The position numbers and the translations under genes are program-made. Source: Deltaproteobacteria bacterium (GTDB lineage: Bacteria > Desulfobacterota > Desulfarculia > Adiutricales > Adiutricaceae). Taken from it: a stretch of 27,064 nt of DNA. Below are positions 7,767 to 14,988 of this stretch, piece by piece. Positions within the stretch are counted from its first letter, which is position 1. Each line of letters begins with the position of its first letter. Where the stretch lies: positions 1 to 27,064 of the forward strand of contig JAIRZX010000575.1 in NCBI GenBank assembly GCA_031267005.1, given 5' to 3'. The notes beneath the pieces are model-generated. The model was not told the origin of the DNA, searched no databases, and worked only from the letters and a program-made list of their open reading frames with translations.

Positions 7767-10700
7767 ATGGCTGACGACTCCGAGAGACTGCTGAAGCTTC
7801 TGGAACAGGCGAGCCTGGATCTGGTGATGCTCTCCCCCGACGACCTGGTGGAGGTGAGCGCAGTTCTGGGTACGGTCGAGGGCCTGGGCCGGGAGTTCGT
7901 GGAATTCGAGTCTGAGTGGCCTCCCCGGATCGCAAACAGCGTCAAGGCGCTCTTGAAGGCCGTAATCCGGGACGAGTTCCCGGACGGCGCGGACCGCGCG
8001 GTGGAGCTGGCCGGCGAGGGCATAACCCATCTCCAGGAGCTGGCTCGGGCCCTCCCGGCCGGGCTGCAGCCCGCCGGGGACGTCCTGGGCTTCTTCAGGC
8101 GCTCCTTCGAGCTGACCGGCCAGGACTTCACCGTCTCCCCGTCCCCCGGGGGCGGCCCCCGAGAGAAGCCCGGCCCCGATCCCGGCGCCGCCGCGGGTCC
8201 TGGCACCCGTTCAGGGTCCGGGCAGGAACCCCGGCTCCCCGAGCCGGGCAATGCCCCTCCCGAGGAGGTCGTCCCGCCTGCGGAGCGCGGCCCGGACTGG
8301 GAAGACATCGACAAGGGCTGGGGAGAGGACGATCTCGCGGCCAAAGGCCTTGAGGCCGGGGAAGGTTCCGGCTGGGGCTCCGGGGCGGCGGGATCCGGCG
8401 CCGAGGCCGGAAGCGGCGGCGCCCCTTACGGCGCGGGCCGTCCGGAAGGACCGGGGCTTCCGGAGGGCGGCGGCGCTCAGGACGGGATCCCGGCTCTGGA
8501 GGATGGCGGCGCCCCAGGCGGCTCCGATCCCGCGGGAATTTACGGCGCTTCCGGCCTCGCTGATTCCACCGGCGGGACGGGGGACGCCCATTCGGGGGAC
8601 GCCGGCGGAGATCCCGCCTGGGAGGGAGAGTTCGGCGAGGCTCCGGGCGAGCCCCGCAAGGGCTTGGGCTTCGCGCACGAGGTCTGCTTCATCCGCCGCA
8701 GCCACCCCCCGGGCAAGGTCACGGCCGAGTATTTCAAAGAGAGCGTCGTCCAGGCCCTGGAAAACCTCCAGATGAAGCTCGTGGCGGTGGAGCAGAAGGC
8801 CGACCCGGTATCCGCCACCAACGAGTGCATCCCCGACTTCAGGACCATCCAGGCAGGGTTCAGCCTGCTCGATTTGGACGATCTGACCCGGCTTACCTCC
8901 GACACCGTGGCGCTCATGGAGTACGTGGGCTCGGAGCAGGTGCCCCACACCACCCACGTGACCGACATACTCCTTAAGGCGCTCACTTTCCTCATCGGCG
9001 GGGTCTCGTCCATGCGCGTGCTCGAAGGCGCCGGGGGCTGGGACGTCACCCCCTCCTGGACGAAGGAGGACCTGAAGGAGCTGCGCGACGATTTGTGGGA
9101 CGCCAGGCAGGGCATGCTCGTGCCCGAGCAGGCGCAGGGGGCCGTCCAGGCCTCCTCCGGTGCCTCCCGGGGAGGCAAGCCCAAGAAGCTGGGCGAGATC
9201 TTAGTCGAGAAGGGCCTCATCTCGGAGGGGGATCTGGGCGGGCTCATACAGGCCCAGAAGACCGCCCGCAACGTGCGACTGGGCGAGATCCTGGTGGAGG
9301 ACGGGCTCATAACCGAATCCGAGCTCCAGGAGGCGTTGGAGCTCCAGAGCCAGGAGGGCAACGTCCGGCGCATGGGGGAGATCCTCGTGGCCATGGGCCG
9401 GCTGGACCACGAGCACGTGGAGAAGGCCCTGAAGATCCAGGAGAGCCGCAAGGAGACCAAGCTCGGCGAGATACTCCTCCAGAAGAAGATAGGCGCCCCG
9501 GAGAAGGTGGCCGCCGCGCTGCGCGAGCAGAAGCAGAGCGAGTACGCGGGGGCGGGGGGGTCCCACCAGGGGGCCCTTACCGTGAAGGTGGAGACCCAGA
9601 AGCTCGACGGGCTCATCGATTTGGTGGGGGAGCTCGTCATAACCCAGTCGCTCGTCACCTCCAACGAGTCGGTAAAGCAGCTGAAGGAGCAGAAGTTCAA
9701 CAAGGACCTGGCCCAGGTCTCCCGGATAACCTCGGAGCTACAGCGCAACGCCATGAGCCTGCGCATGGTCGTCATCAAGAACACCTTCCAGAAGATGAAC
9801 CGGCTCGTGCGGGACCTCTCCCACAAGTTCGAGAAGGACATAGATTTCGCGACGGCGGGCGACGACACCGAGATAGACCGGAACATGGTCGAGTCCATCT
9901 ACGACCCCCTGGTCCACATGATCCGCAACGCCCTGGACCACGGGATCGAGCCCGGGGACGAGCGCCGCAAGGCGGGCAAGCCCCAGAAGGGCTCGCTGGT
10001 CCTGAAGGCCTACCACCAGGGCGGGAACGTCGTCATAGAGCTCTCGGACGACGGAAGGGGCCTGAACCTCCCGAAGGTCCAGCAGAAGGCCGAGGAGCTG
10101 GGCATGGTCCAGCCTGGGGAGCTCCTCTCCGTGGCGCAGGCCCACAGCATAGTCTTCGAGCCCGGCTTCTCCACCACCGACCGCGTTACCGAGATCTCGG
10201 GCCGCGGGGTGGGGATGGACGTCGTGAAGAAGTCCATAGAGCAGCTCCGCGGCAAGGTGGACTTCACCTCGGTCCCGGGGCAGGGCTCGATCTTCGTCAT
10301 AAGGCTCCCGCTCACGCTGGCCATCATAGACGGCATGATAGTCCGCGTGGGCGACAACCGCTACATACTACCCACCATCTCCATAAACGAGTCCTTCCGG
10401 CCCAAGCCCGAGGAGTACTTCACCGTCAAGAACCAGGGGGAGATGATAAAGGTCCGCGACAACCTCCTGCCCCTCGTGCGCCTGGACCAGATAGTGAACG
10501 TGGAGGGGGCCATGCGCGACCCCTCCGACGCGCTGGTGGTCGTAGTCGAAAACGAGGGCCAGCGCCGCTGCCTTCTGGTGGACGAGGTCCTGGGAAAGCA
10601 GGAGGTGGTCATAAAGTCTTTGGGCGAGCGCCTGAAATACGTCCGGTCGCTTGCCGGCGGCACCATCCTGGGGGACGGGCGCGTGGGGCTCATCCTGGAC

Positions 10701-10796
10701 GTGAACGGCCTCTTCGACTCCGTGGGGGGGAGCTTCGGCCCCGTCCGCGCGGGCCAGTCCCATGAAGGCGGGGACGCCGACGACTGGGGCATGTGA
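7767..10796 (+). CDS. cheA: CheA-type histidine kinase with His-less P1 domain and four MshEN-like repeats
   Basis: 1009 residues, longer than the usual 650-750. Order: helical N-terminal domain (about 1-120); Gly/Pro/Ala-rich linker (about 125-310); a P1/HPt-like domain (about 322-425); four repeats of about 30 residues starting K474, R504, R535 and K565 with the pattern LGEILV..G.I....L..AL..Q; P3 dimerisation helix (from about 603, KLDGLIDLVGELVITQ); ATPase with N box around H717/N721 (HMIRNALDHGIE), G1 at D761-G765 (DDGRG) and G2 at 812-818 (GRGVGMD); CheW-like P5 domain (about 845-985). The kinase core looks intact. In the P1-like domain the site aligned with the phosphorylated His of HxxKG is Arg (R359, codon AGG at 8841, context PDFRTIQAGF). 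No HxxKG-type motif occurs elsewhere in the protein. The repeats resemble the c-di-GMP-binding MshEN domain. The start has only a weak ribosome site (GGGG about 11 bases upstream). Confidence 0.93.
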   Translation: MADDSERLLKLLEQASLDLVMLSPDDLVEVSAVLGTVEGLGREFVEFESEWPPRIANSVKALLKAVIRDEFPDGADRAVELAGEGITHLQELARALPAGLQPAGDVLGFFRRSFELTGQDFTVSPSPGGGPREKPGPDPGAAAGPGTRSGSGQEPRLPEPGNAPPEEVVPPAERGPDWEDIDKGWGEDDLAAKGLEAGEGSGWGSGAAGSGAEAGSGGAPYGAGRPEGPGLPEGGGAQDGIPALEDGGAPGGSDPAGIYGASGLADSTGGTGDAHSGDAGGDPAWEGEFGEAPGEPRKGLGFAHEVCFIRRSHPPGKVTAEYFKESVVQALENLQMKLVAVEQKADPVSATNECIPDFRTIQAGFSLLDLDDLTRLTSDTVALMEYVGSEQVPHTTHVTDILLKALTFLIGGVSSMRVLEGAGGWDVTPSWTKEDLKELRDDLWDARQGMLVPEQAQGAVQASSGASRGGKPKKLGEILVEKGLISEGDLGGLIQAQKTARNVRLGEILVEDGLITESELQEALELQSQEGNVRRMGEILVAMGRLDHEHVEKALKIQESRKETKLGEILLQKKIGAPEKVAAALREQKQSEYAGAGGSHQGALTVKVETQKLDGLIDLVGELVITQSLVTSNESVKQLKEQKFNKDLAQVSRITSELQRNAMSLRMVVIKNTFQKMNRLVRDLSHKFEKDIDFATAGDDTEIDRNMVESIYDPLVHMIRNALDHGIEPGDERRKAGKPQKGSLVLKAYHQGGNVVIELSDDGRGLNLPKVQQKAEELGMVQPGELLSVAQAHSIVFEPGFSTTDRVTEISGRGVGMDVVKKSIEQLRGKVDFTSVPGQGSIFVIRLPLTLAIIDGMIVRVGDNRYILPTISINESFRPKPEEYFTVKNQGEMIKVRDNLLPLVRLDQIVNVEGAMRDPSDALVVVVENEGQRRCLLVDEVLGKQEVVIKSLGERLKYVRSLAGGTILGDGRVGLILDVNGLFDSVGGSFGPVRAGQSHEGGDADDWGM

Positions 10797-11464
10797 GCCT
10801 TCGCCGGAGTTGCCCGCCCGCTTTGGGCGCCGCGCCTCCGAGCGGCGAATCGCCCCATTTCCGAAACGCCGGTTAGCCTAATTCCTCGGCGCTCCAAAGC
10901 CCCGGCCGCATCAAGCCTAAAGCCTCAAGTCAGGGAGTTCCAAGCCTCTAGCCTCTAGTCCCAGAGCGCCAAGTTTCAAGCCCCAGCGCCTCAAGCCCGA
11001 GGGAGCCAAGCCTCAAGCCCGAGGGAGCCAAGCCTCGTATTCCAAGAGTTTCAACTGCCCGGGCAGTCTCAAGCCTCAAGCTTTTGGGGAATTCAACCCC
11101 TTGCCTCGTCGCCGTTGGCGCCTCCCGGGGGACCGAAGCCCCTGGCCAGCGGACGGGCGGGGCGGGGCCGGCGCAAGAGAGGCGCCGCGCCGTCCGCTTT
11201 CCAATCCAGCCGCCTGCCCGCCTGTCCGGGGACGCAAGCGGCGCAACGGGCCGCCGGGCCCTGCGAACTTGGGCGGCTCTCCTAAGTCCAAGCTGGCCGG
11301 ACGATCCTTTAGGTACAGACCCGCCGGGGGGCACCCGCGTCCCGGCTTGACGATCCGCATGGCCTTCCCTTCGGCCCGCAGGGGATAATGGGTGGGGCCT
11401 CCCGGCCTCCGGGAGGCGGAGAGGCCCCCCGCACGGGGCCCACGCGGCCTTTCCGAGGAACTTT
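10797..11464. other. Long spacer between cheA and cheW with degenerate repeats
   Basis: 668 bases without a supported gene. From about 10905 to 11090 the sequence is made of variations on AAGCCTCAAGCC, including a clean 22-bp tandem pair listed separately. The remainder is GC-rich unique sequence. No terminator or convincing promoter was seen, so cheW could be read from the upstream promoter or from a weak internal one. Confidence 0.55.
10989..11032. repeat. 22-bp direct tandem repeat
   Basis: Two identical units, 10989-11010 and 11011-11032, beginning CCTCAAGCCCGAGGGAGCC. They sit inside a wider field of decayed related copies (about 10905-11090) in the cheA-cheW spacer. Confidence 0.85.
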
Positions 11465-12049
11465 ATGAGCGAAGACCGGGGCGCCAACGCCCTTTCCATA
11501 GACCACTCCAAGGACCTGAAGTTCCTGAGCTTCGAGCTGGCGGGCGAGTTCTACGGCCTCGACATCCTGAAGATCCGGGAGATCAACGGGATGCTCGACA
11601 TCACCAGCGTCCCCCAGACGCCCCGGTTCATGAAAGGGCTCATAAACCTCAGGGGCAAGGTAATACCGGTAATAGACCTCCGGCTCAAGTTCGGGCTCCC
11701 GGAGGAGGCCTACACCGAGCGCACCTCCATAATCGTCATCGAGTTCCAGACCATCCACGGGCCTACCCAGATGGGCATCCTGGTGGACCGGGTCTCCGAG
11801 GTCATAACGATAAACGAGGCCGACATCGAGGACGCCCCGGACTTCGGCTCCAGGCTGCGCTCCGAGTACATCAAGGGCATGGCCAAGACCAGGAACATCG
11901 TCCTCATCATCCTGGACATCGACCTCATCCTCACCGACGAGGATCTGACCTTCGGCCCCAGGGGGCTGGCGGAGGACGAGGAAGAGGGCTCGGACGTCAA
12001 GCCCCAGGCCCAGGCGGACCCGGGCGGGCCCAAGCCCCAGGCCCAGTGA
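11465..12049 (+). CDS. cheW: CheW chemotaxis coupling protein
   Basis: 194 residues; the CheW fold occupies about 15-165 and the rest is an extended tail. CheW bridges chemoreceptors and CheA in the membrane-associated signalling array. Diagnostic stretches are FLSFELAGEFYGLDILKIRE, the strand pair with the conserved Arg R63 (NLRGKVIPVIDLR) and QMGILVDRVSEVITI. The start is supported by GAGGA about 8 bases upstream. The final residues (roughly KPQAQADPGGPKPQAQ) come from the first copy of a 60-bp tandem duplication that includes the stop codon, so the tail is probably recent and not part of the fold. No methyl-accepting receptor gene is in the window, so its receptor partners are elsewhere. 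Confidence 0.95.
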   Translation: MSEDRGANALSIDHSKDLKFLSFELAGEFYGLDILKIREINGMLDITSVPQTPRFMKGLINLRGKVIPVIDLRLKFGLPEEAYTERTSIIVIEFQTIHGPTQMGILVDRVSEVITINEADIEDAPDFGSRLRSEYIKGMAKTRNIVLIILDIDLILTDEDLTFGPRGLAEDEEEGSDVKPQAQADPGGPKPQAQ

Positions 12050-12139
12050 GGCGGGGGCCGGCCCGCTGCCCGGGCGGACCCGGGCGGGCCCAAGCCCCGG
12101 GCCCGGCGAGGCGGGGGCCGGCCCCCGGGACAGGCGGAC
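12011..12139. repeat. 60-bp tandem duplication spanning the cheW stop codon
   Basis: Unit 1 (12011-12070) and unit 2 (12071-12130) match at nearly every base with an exact 60-base period; a third partial copy starts at 12131. The cheW stop TGA (12047-12049) is in unit 1; the matching position in unit 2 reads CGA. The duplication therefore straddles the gene end and its spacer. Confidence 0.9.
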
Positions 12140-12457
12140 CCTGGCACAGCCCGCCGTAGGGGCGGCGCGGACCCGCGGGGGCCGGGACGGGCTCGGCGGG
12201 GAGCGTCGGCGCCGGGGTTACGGGCGGCGGCGGCCCCGGCCCGGCTCTGATCGGGTTTTACGGGCTTCGGAAGGACGGGACGGGACGGGGTCCGGAAGGG
12301 GTTTGACGGGATTCGGAATGGATAGGACAGGCTTGGATTCGGATCGCAAGGGTTCCGCCGGTCCGACCCCGGACGCGTGCAGGCAGGCCCGGAGCCGCCG
12401 GAGCAGCCGGCAGCGGGGAGCGGCCTCGGACGTTTTTCCCACGCGAGGAGGTTCCAC
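12140..12457. other. cheW-cheR spacer, no gene seen
   Basis: About 320 bases beyond the 60-bp repeats. It contains loose GGACGGGACGGG and GATTCGGA-type near-repeats (about 12270-12345) and no clear promoter or terminator. The last 15 bases hold the cheR ribosome-binding site. Confidence 0.5.
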
Positions 12458-12460
12458 TTG
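12445..12460 (+). promoter_or_regulatory. Strong ribosome-binding site fixing a TTG start for cheR
   Basis: GAGGAGG (12445-12451) lies 6 bases before TTG (12458-12460), an ideal spacing. It decides the start: the frame stays open upstream, but the protein resembles CheR only from this codon onward. Confidence 0.7.
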
Positions 12461-13372
12461 AAAGATCAAGCCCCGCCCAACGGGATCCATTCCGCCAGCC
12501 GGGAACATTCCTTCGCCTTGCAGAAGCAGCCCGAGCTCACCGACTCCGAATACCAGACCATAGCCAACTTCGTCCACAAGGAAAGCGGCATAAACCTTCT
12601 GGACGGCAAGAAGGAGCTCGTGCGGGCCCGGCTCTCCAAGCGCATTACCCAGCTCCAGTTCAAAGACTTCAAGACCTACTTCAAGTTCGTCATGGGCGAC
12701 GCGTCCGGGGACGAGCTCGTGTTCCTCCTGGACGCGCTCGCCACTAACCTCACGAGCTTCTGGCGCGAGCCCCAGCACTTCGACTTCATGGCCAAGACCT
12801 TCCTGCCCGATCTCGAGCAGAAGCGCAAGAAGCCCGGGGGCGGGGGCCCGAGGCTCAGGATCTGGAGCTGCGCCTGTTCCTCGGGGGAGGAACCCTACAC
12901 CATCGCGATGGTCGTAATGGAGAAGAGCCAGTACTTCGGGCACGGGGGCGACTTCAGGATACTCGCCACCGATCTCTCCACGAAGGTCCTCAACACCGCC
13001 AAGCGCGGGGAGTACGGCCCGGAGAGCGTAAAGCACATCCCGCCGGCCAGTCTGCACTCGTACTTGACCAAGGTCCCCCACGAGAAGGGAGGAGACCACT
13101 GGCGCGTCCAGGACGCCGTAAGGAAGATAATCTCCTTCAGGCGCTTCAACCTCCTGGACTCCCCCCCCTTGAAGCACCCCCTGGATCTCATCTTCTGCCG
13201 CAACGTGTTCATCTACTTCGACCGCCAGACCATTCTCGAGATCGTCACCAGGTTTTACAAGACCCTGGAAGTCGGCGGGTACCTCTTCATCGGGCACTCC
13301 GAGAGCCTTTCCGGGCTCCAGCACTCTTTCCAGTACGTGGCCCCCTGCATCTACCGGAAGATCGCCCCGTAG
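12458..13372 (+). CDS. cheR: CheR chemoreceptor glutamate methyltransferase
   Basis: 304 residues from a TTG start, a usual CheR length. It transfers methyl groups from S-adenosylmethionine to glutamates of chemoreceptors, the adaptation arm opposed by CheB. The N-terminal helical domain (about 25-110) is followed by the Rossmann-like domain with the SAM-binding motif R134-P146 (RIWSCACSSGEEP, close to the family RIWSAGCSTGEEP), an acidic strand ILATDLS, and FCRNVFIYFD near 245. The end GHSESLSGL is also characteristic. No TPR or other fused domain is present. The gene lies 408 bases after cheW and 281 before cheB, both spacers filled with tandem repeats. TTG starts are usually less efficient, possibly offset here by the strong ribosome site. 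Confidence 0.95.
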   Translation: MKDQAPPNGIHSASREHSFALQKQPELTDSEYQTIANFVHKESGINLLDGKKELVRARLSKRITQLQFKDFKTYFKFVMGDASGDELVFLLDALATNLTSFWREPQHFDFMAKTFLPDLEQKRKKPGGGGPRLRIWSCACSSGEEPYTIAMVVMEKSQYFGHGGDFRILATDLSTKVLNTAKRGEYGPESVKHIPPASLHSYLTKVPHEKGGDHWRVQDAVRKIISFRRFNLLDSPPLKHPLDLIFCRNVFIYFDRQTILEIVTRFYKTLEVGGYLFIGHSESLSGLQHSFQYVAPCIYRKIAP

Positions 13373-13452
13373 CCGCGAGCTCGCGCGTCCCGCGTAGACG
13401 CCGCCTTCCGTCCTCCTTATACCCGGGCCGTCCGTACCGAGCCGAACTCAAG

Positions 13453-13600
13453 CCCCCCCGGGCGCCAGCGGCCGGCCAAGGCCCCCCCGGGCGCCAGCGG
13501 CCGGCCAAGGCCCCCCCGGACGCCAGCGGCCGGCCCAGGCCCCCCGGGCGCCAGCGGCCGGCCAAGGCCCGCCCCGGTCGCCCTCGGTCGGCCAAGCCCT
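13453..13600. repeat. 29-bp tandem repeat, about five copies, before cheB
   Basis: Units start at 13453, 13482, 13511, 13540 and about 13568 (the last decayed), each a C-run followed by GGGCGCCAGCGGCCGGCC. The GGCCGGCC core is palindromic. The array occupies most of the cheR-cheB spacer and ends about 55 bases before the cheB start. Confidence 0.88.
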
Positions 13601-13653
13601 GCCGCAGGCCAATCCCCCAGGCTGCGGACATACCCCTTCAAGGCAGTCCCAAC

Positions 13654-14670
13654 ATGGTCAAGGTTCTCATAGTAGACGACAGCGCCATCGTCAGGAAGAT
13701 CTTCACGGAGCAGCTTACCCAGGCCAAGGACATCCAGGTCGTTGGCGCGGCCCCTGACCCCTACGTGGCCCGGGACATGATTGTGAAGTTCAACCCGGAT
13801 GTGATAACCTTGGACATCGAGATGCCGCGCATGGACGGGATCACGTTCTTGAAGAAGATCATGGCCCACCGTCCGCTCCCCGTCATCATCGTGAGCTCGC
13901 TTACCCCCAAGGGCAGCGCCATGGCGCTGGAGGCCCTGGAAAGCGGCGCGGTGGAGGTCCTGGCCAAGCCCGGGGGCTCCTTTACCGTGGGGGAGATGGG
14001 GGCCCAGCTTGCCGACAAGATCCGCGCCGCCTCGCACGCCAGGGTCATGAAGCGCCAGGCGTCGGGAGGGCCCATGGCCTCCGCGAGAAGGGCCATCACA
14101 GAGACCACCAACAAGGTGGTCGCCATAGGATCGTCTACTGGCGGGACGGAGGCCTTGAAGGAGATACTCACCCGCCTCCCCCCCGACACCCCCGGTATCG
14201 TGGTGGCCCAGCACATGCCGCCTAACTTCACCAAGTCCTTCGCCGACCGCATGAACGACATCTGCCGCATAAACGTCAGGGAGGGCGCGCAGAACGACTC
14301 GGTCCTGCCCGGCACCTGCCTTATCGCCCCCGGCAATTTCCACATGCTCCTGCGGCGTTCCGGGGCGCGCTATTACGTGGAGGTCAAGACCGGGCCCATG
14401 GTCCACCACCAGCGCCCCGCCGTGGATCCCCTCTTCAAGTCCGTCGCCAAGTACGCCGGCGCCAACGCCGTAGGGGTGGTGCTGACCGGCATGGGCTCCG
14501 ACGGGGCCGACGGCATCAAGATCATGAAGGAGGCGGGCGCGAAGACCCTGGCCCAGGACGAGGCCAGCTGCGTGGTCTTCGGGATGCCCAAGGAGGCCAT
14601 CAAGACCGGCTGCGTGGACAAGGTGGTCTCCCTCCGCAACATGCCCCAGGCAATACTGGACTTAGTCTAG
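13654..14670 (+). CDS. cheB: CheB receptor methylesterase/deamidase with receiver domain
   Basis: 338 residues in the usual two-domain layout. The receiver domain (about 1-120) has all canonical residues: D8-D9, phospho-acceptor D54 (DVITLDIEMP), S in VIIVSS and K in VLAKPGG. The C-terminal methylesterase domain (about 150-338) has the catalytic triad S161 (GSSTGG), H187 (AQHMPP) and D283 (GSDGADG). Phosphorylated CheB removes methyl groups from chemoreceptor glutamates in the cytoplasm. The intact receiver contrasts with the degenerate stand-alone receiver at 7211 and implies that a phosphoryl donor exists in the cell even though the CheA here lacks its P1 His. Ribosome site weak (AAGG about 10 bases upstream). 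A terminator follows the gene. Confidence 0.96.
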   Translation: MVKVLIVDDSAIVRKIFTEQLTQAKDIQVVGAAPDPYVARDMIVKFNPDVITLDIEMPRMDGITFLKKIMAHRPLPVIIVSSLTPKGSAMALEALESGAVEVLAKPGGSFTVGEMGAQLADKIRAASHARVMKRQASGGPMASARRAITETTNKVVAIGSSTGGTEALKEILTRLPPDTPGIVVAQHMPPNFTKSFADRMNDICRINVREGAQNDSVLPGTCLIAPGNFHMLLRRSGARYYVEVKTGPMVHHQRPAVDPLFKSVAKYAGANAVGVVLTGMGSDGADGIKIMKEAGAKTLAQDEASCVVFGMPKEAIKTGCVDKVVSLRNMPQAILDLV

Positions 14671-14672
14671 GC

Positions 14673-14738
14673 GCCTGGCCCACTGCCCCGGGCCTTCCGG
14701 GACGCCTTGTTCCGGAAATTCCCCAGGCAGGCTTTTTT
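14673..14738 (+). terminator. Probable terminator after cheB
   Basis: An outer stem GCCTGG (14673-14678)/CCAGGC (14723-14728) encloses an inner stem TTCCGG (14695-14700)/CCGGAA (14712-14717), and six T (14733-14738) follow. The distance between arms is larger than in a textbook terminator, hence moderate confidence. It lies three bases past the cheB stop and separates the che genes from the GGDEF-like gene. Confidence 0.5.
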
Positions 14739-14988
14739 CACTCCCCATACCCATACACTCCACCTTTTTCCCGAACTCACTCCCCATGTCCTAAGCCCAG
14801 CCAATCCGACCGGTAAGTACCGCCGGGAGCCCCCGGCCCAGAGCCAACGCCGAGAGCGCGGCCCGCGCCGCCCCGCACCAAACGCAAGCCTCCTTGCCGG
14901 ACCGAAGGGCCCCCGCGGCCCTCCGCGTTCCGGGGAGCCCGCCTCCGCCGCCAGCCGGGGAGGAGGGCGAGGCGCCGGAGCAAGCCCC
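14739..14988. other. Spacer after cheB, no gene assigned
   Basis: The reading frame of the next gene is open here, but the encoded sequence is Pro/Arg-rich with His/Thr stretches unlike a protein domain. The region begins directly after a terminator. It is treated as non-coding leader; part could be coding if the next gene starts further upstream. Confidence 0.4.

Noticed and set aside
6959..8344. 461-residue minus-strand open frame over the receiver gene and cheA start
   Set aside because: Ser/Pro/Arg-rich antisense shadow without a domain; the plus-strand genes are supported by motifs.
9095..10765. 556-residue plus-strand frame inside cheA
   Set aside because: Shifted frame of the kinase core; Gly/Arg/Pro-rich and domain-less, whereas the cheA frame carries all kinase boxes.
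12377..12457. Longer CheR from 12377
   Set aside because: The extra 27 residues are unlike CheR and the ideal ribosome site points to TTG 12458.
13453..13600. Repeat arrays considered as CRISPR
   Set aside because: Here and elsewhere units are directly adjacent with no unique spacers, and no cas genes are present.
14707..14988. N-terminal extension of the GGDEF-like protein from ATG 14707
   Set aside because: The start would lie within the cheB terminator, lacks a good ribosome site, and the added residues are not protein-like.
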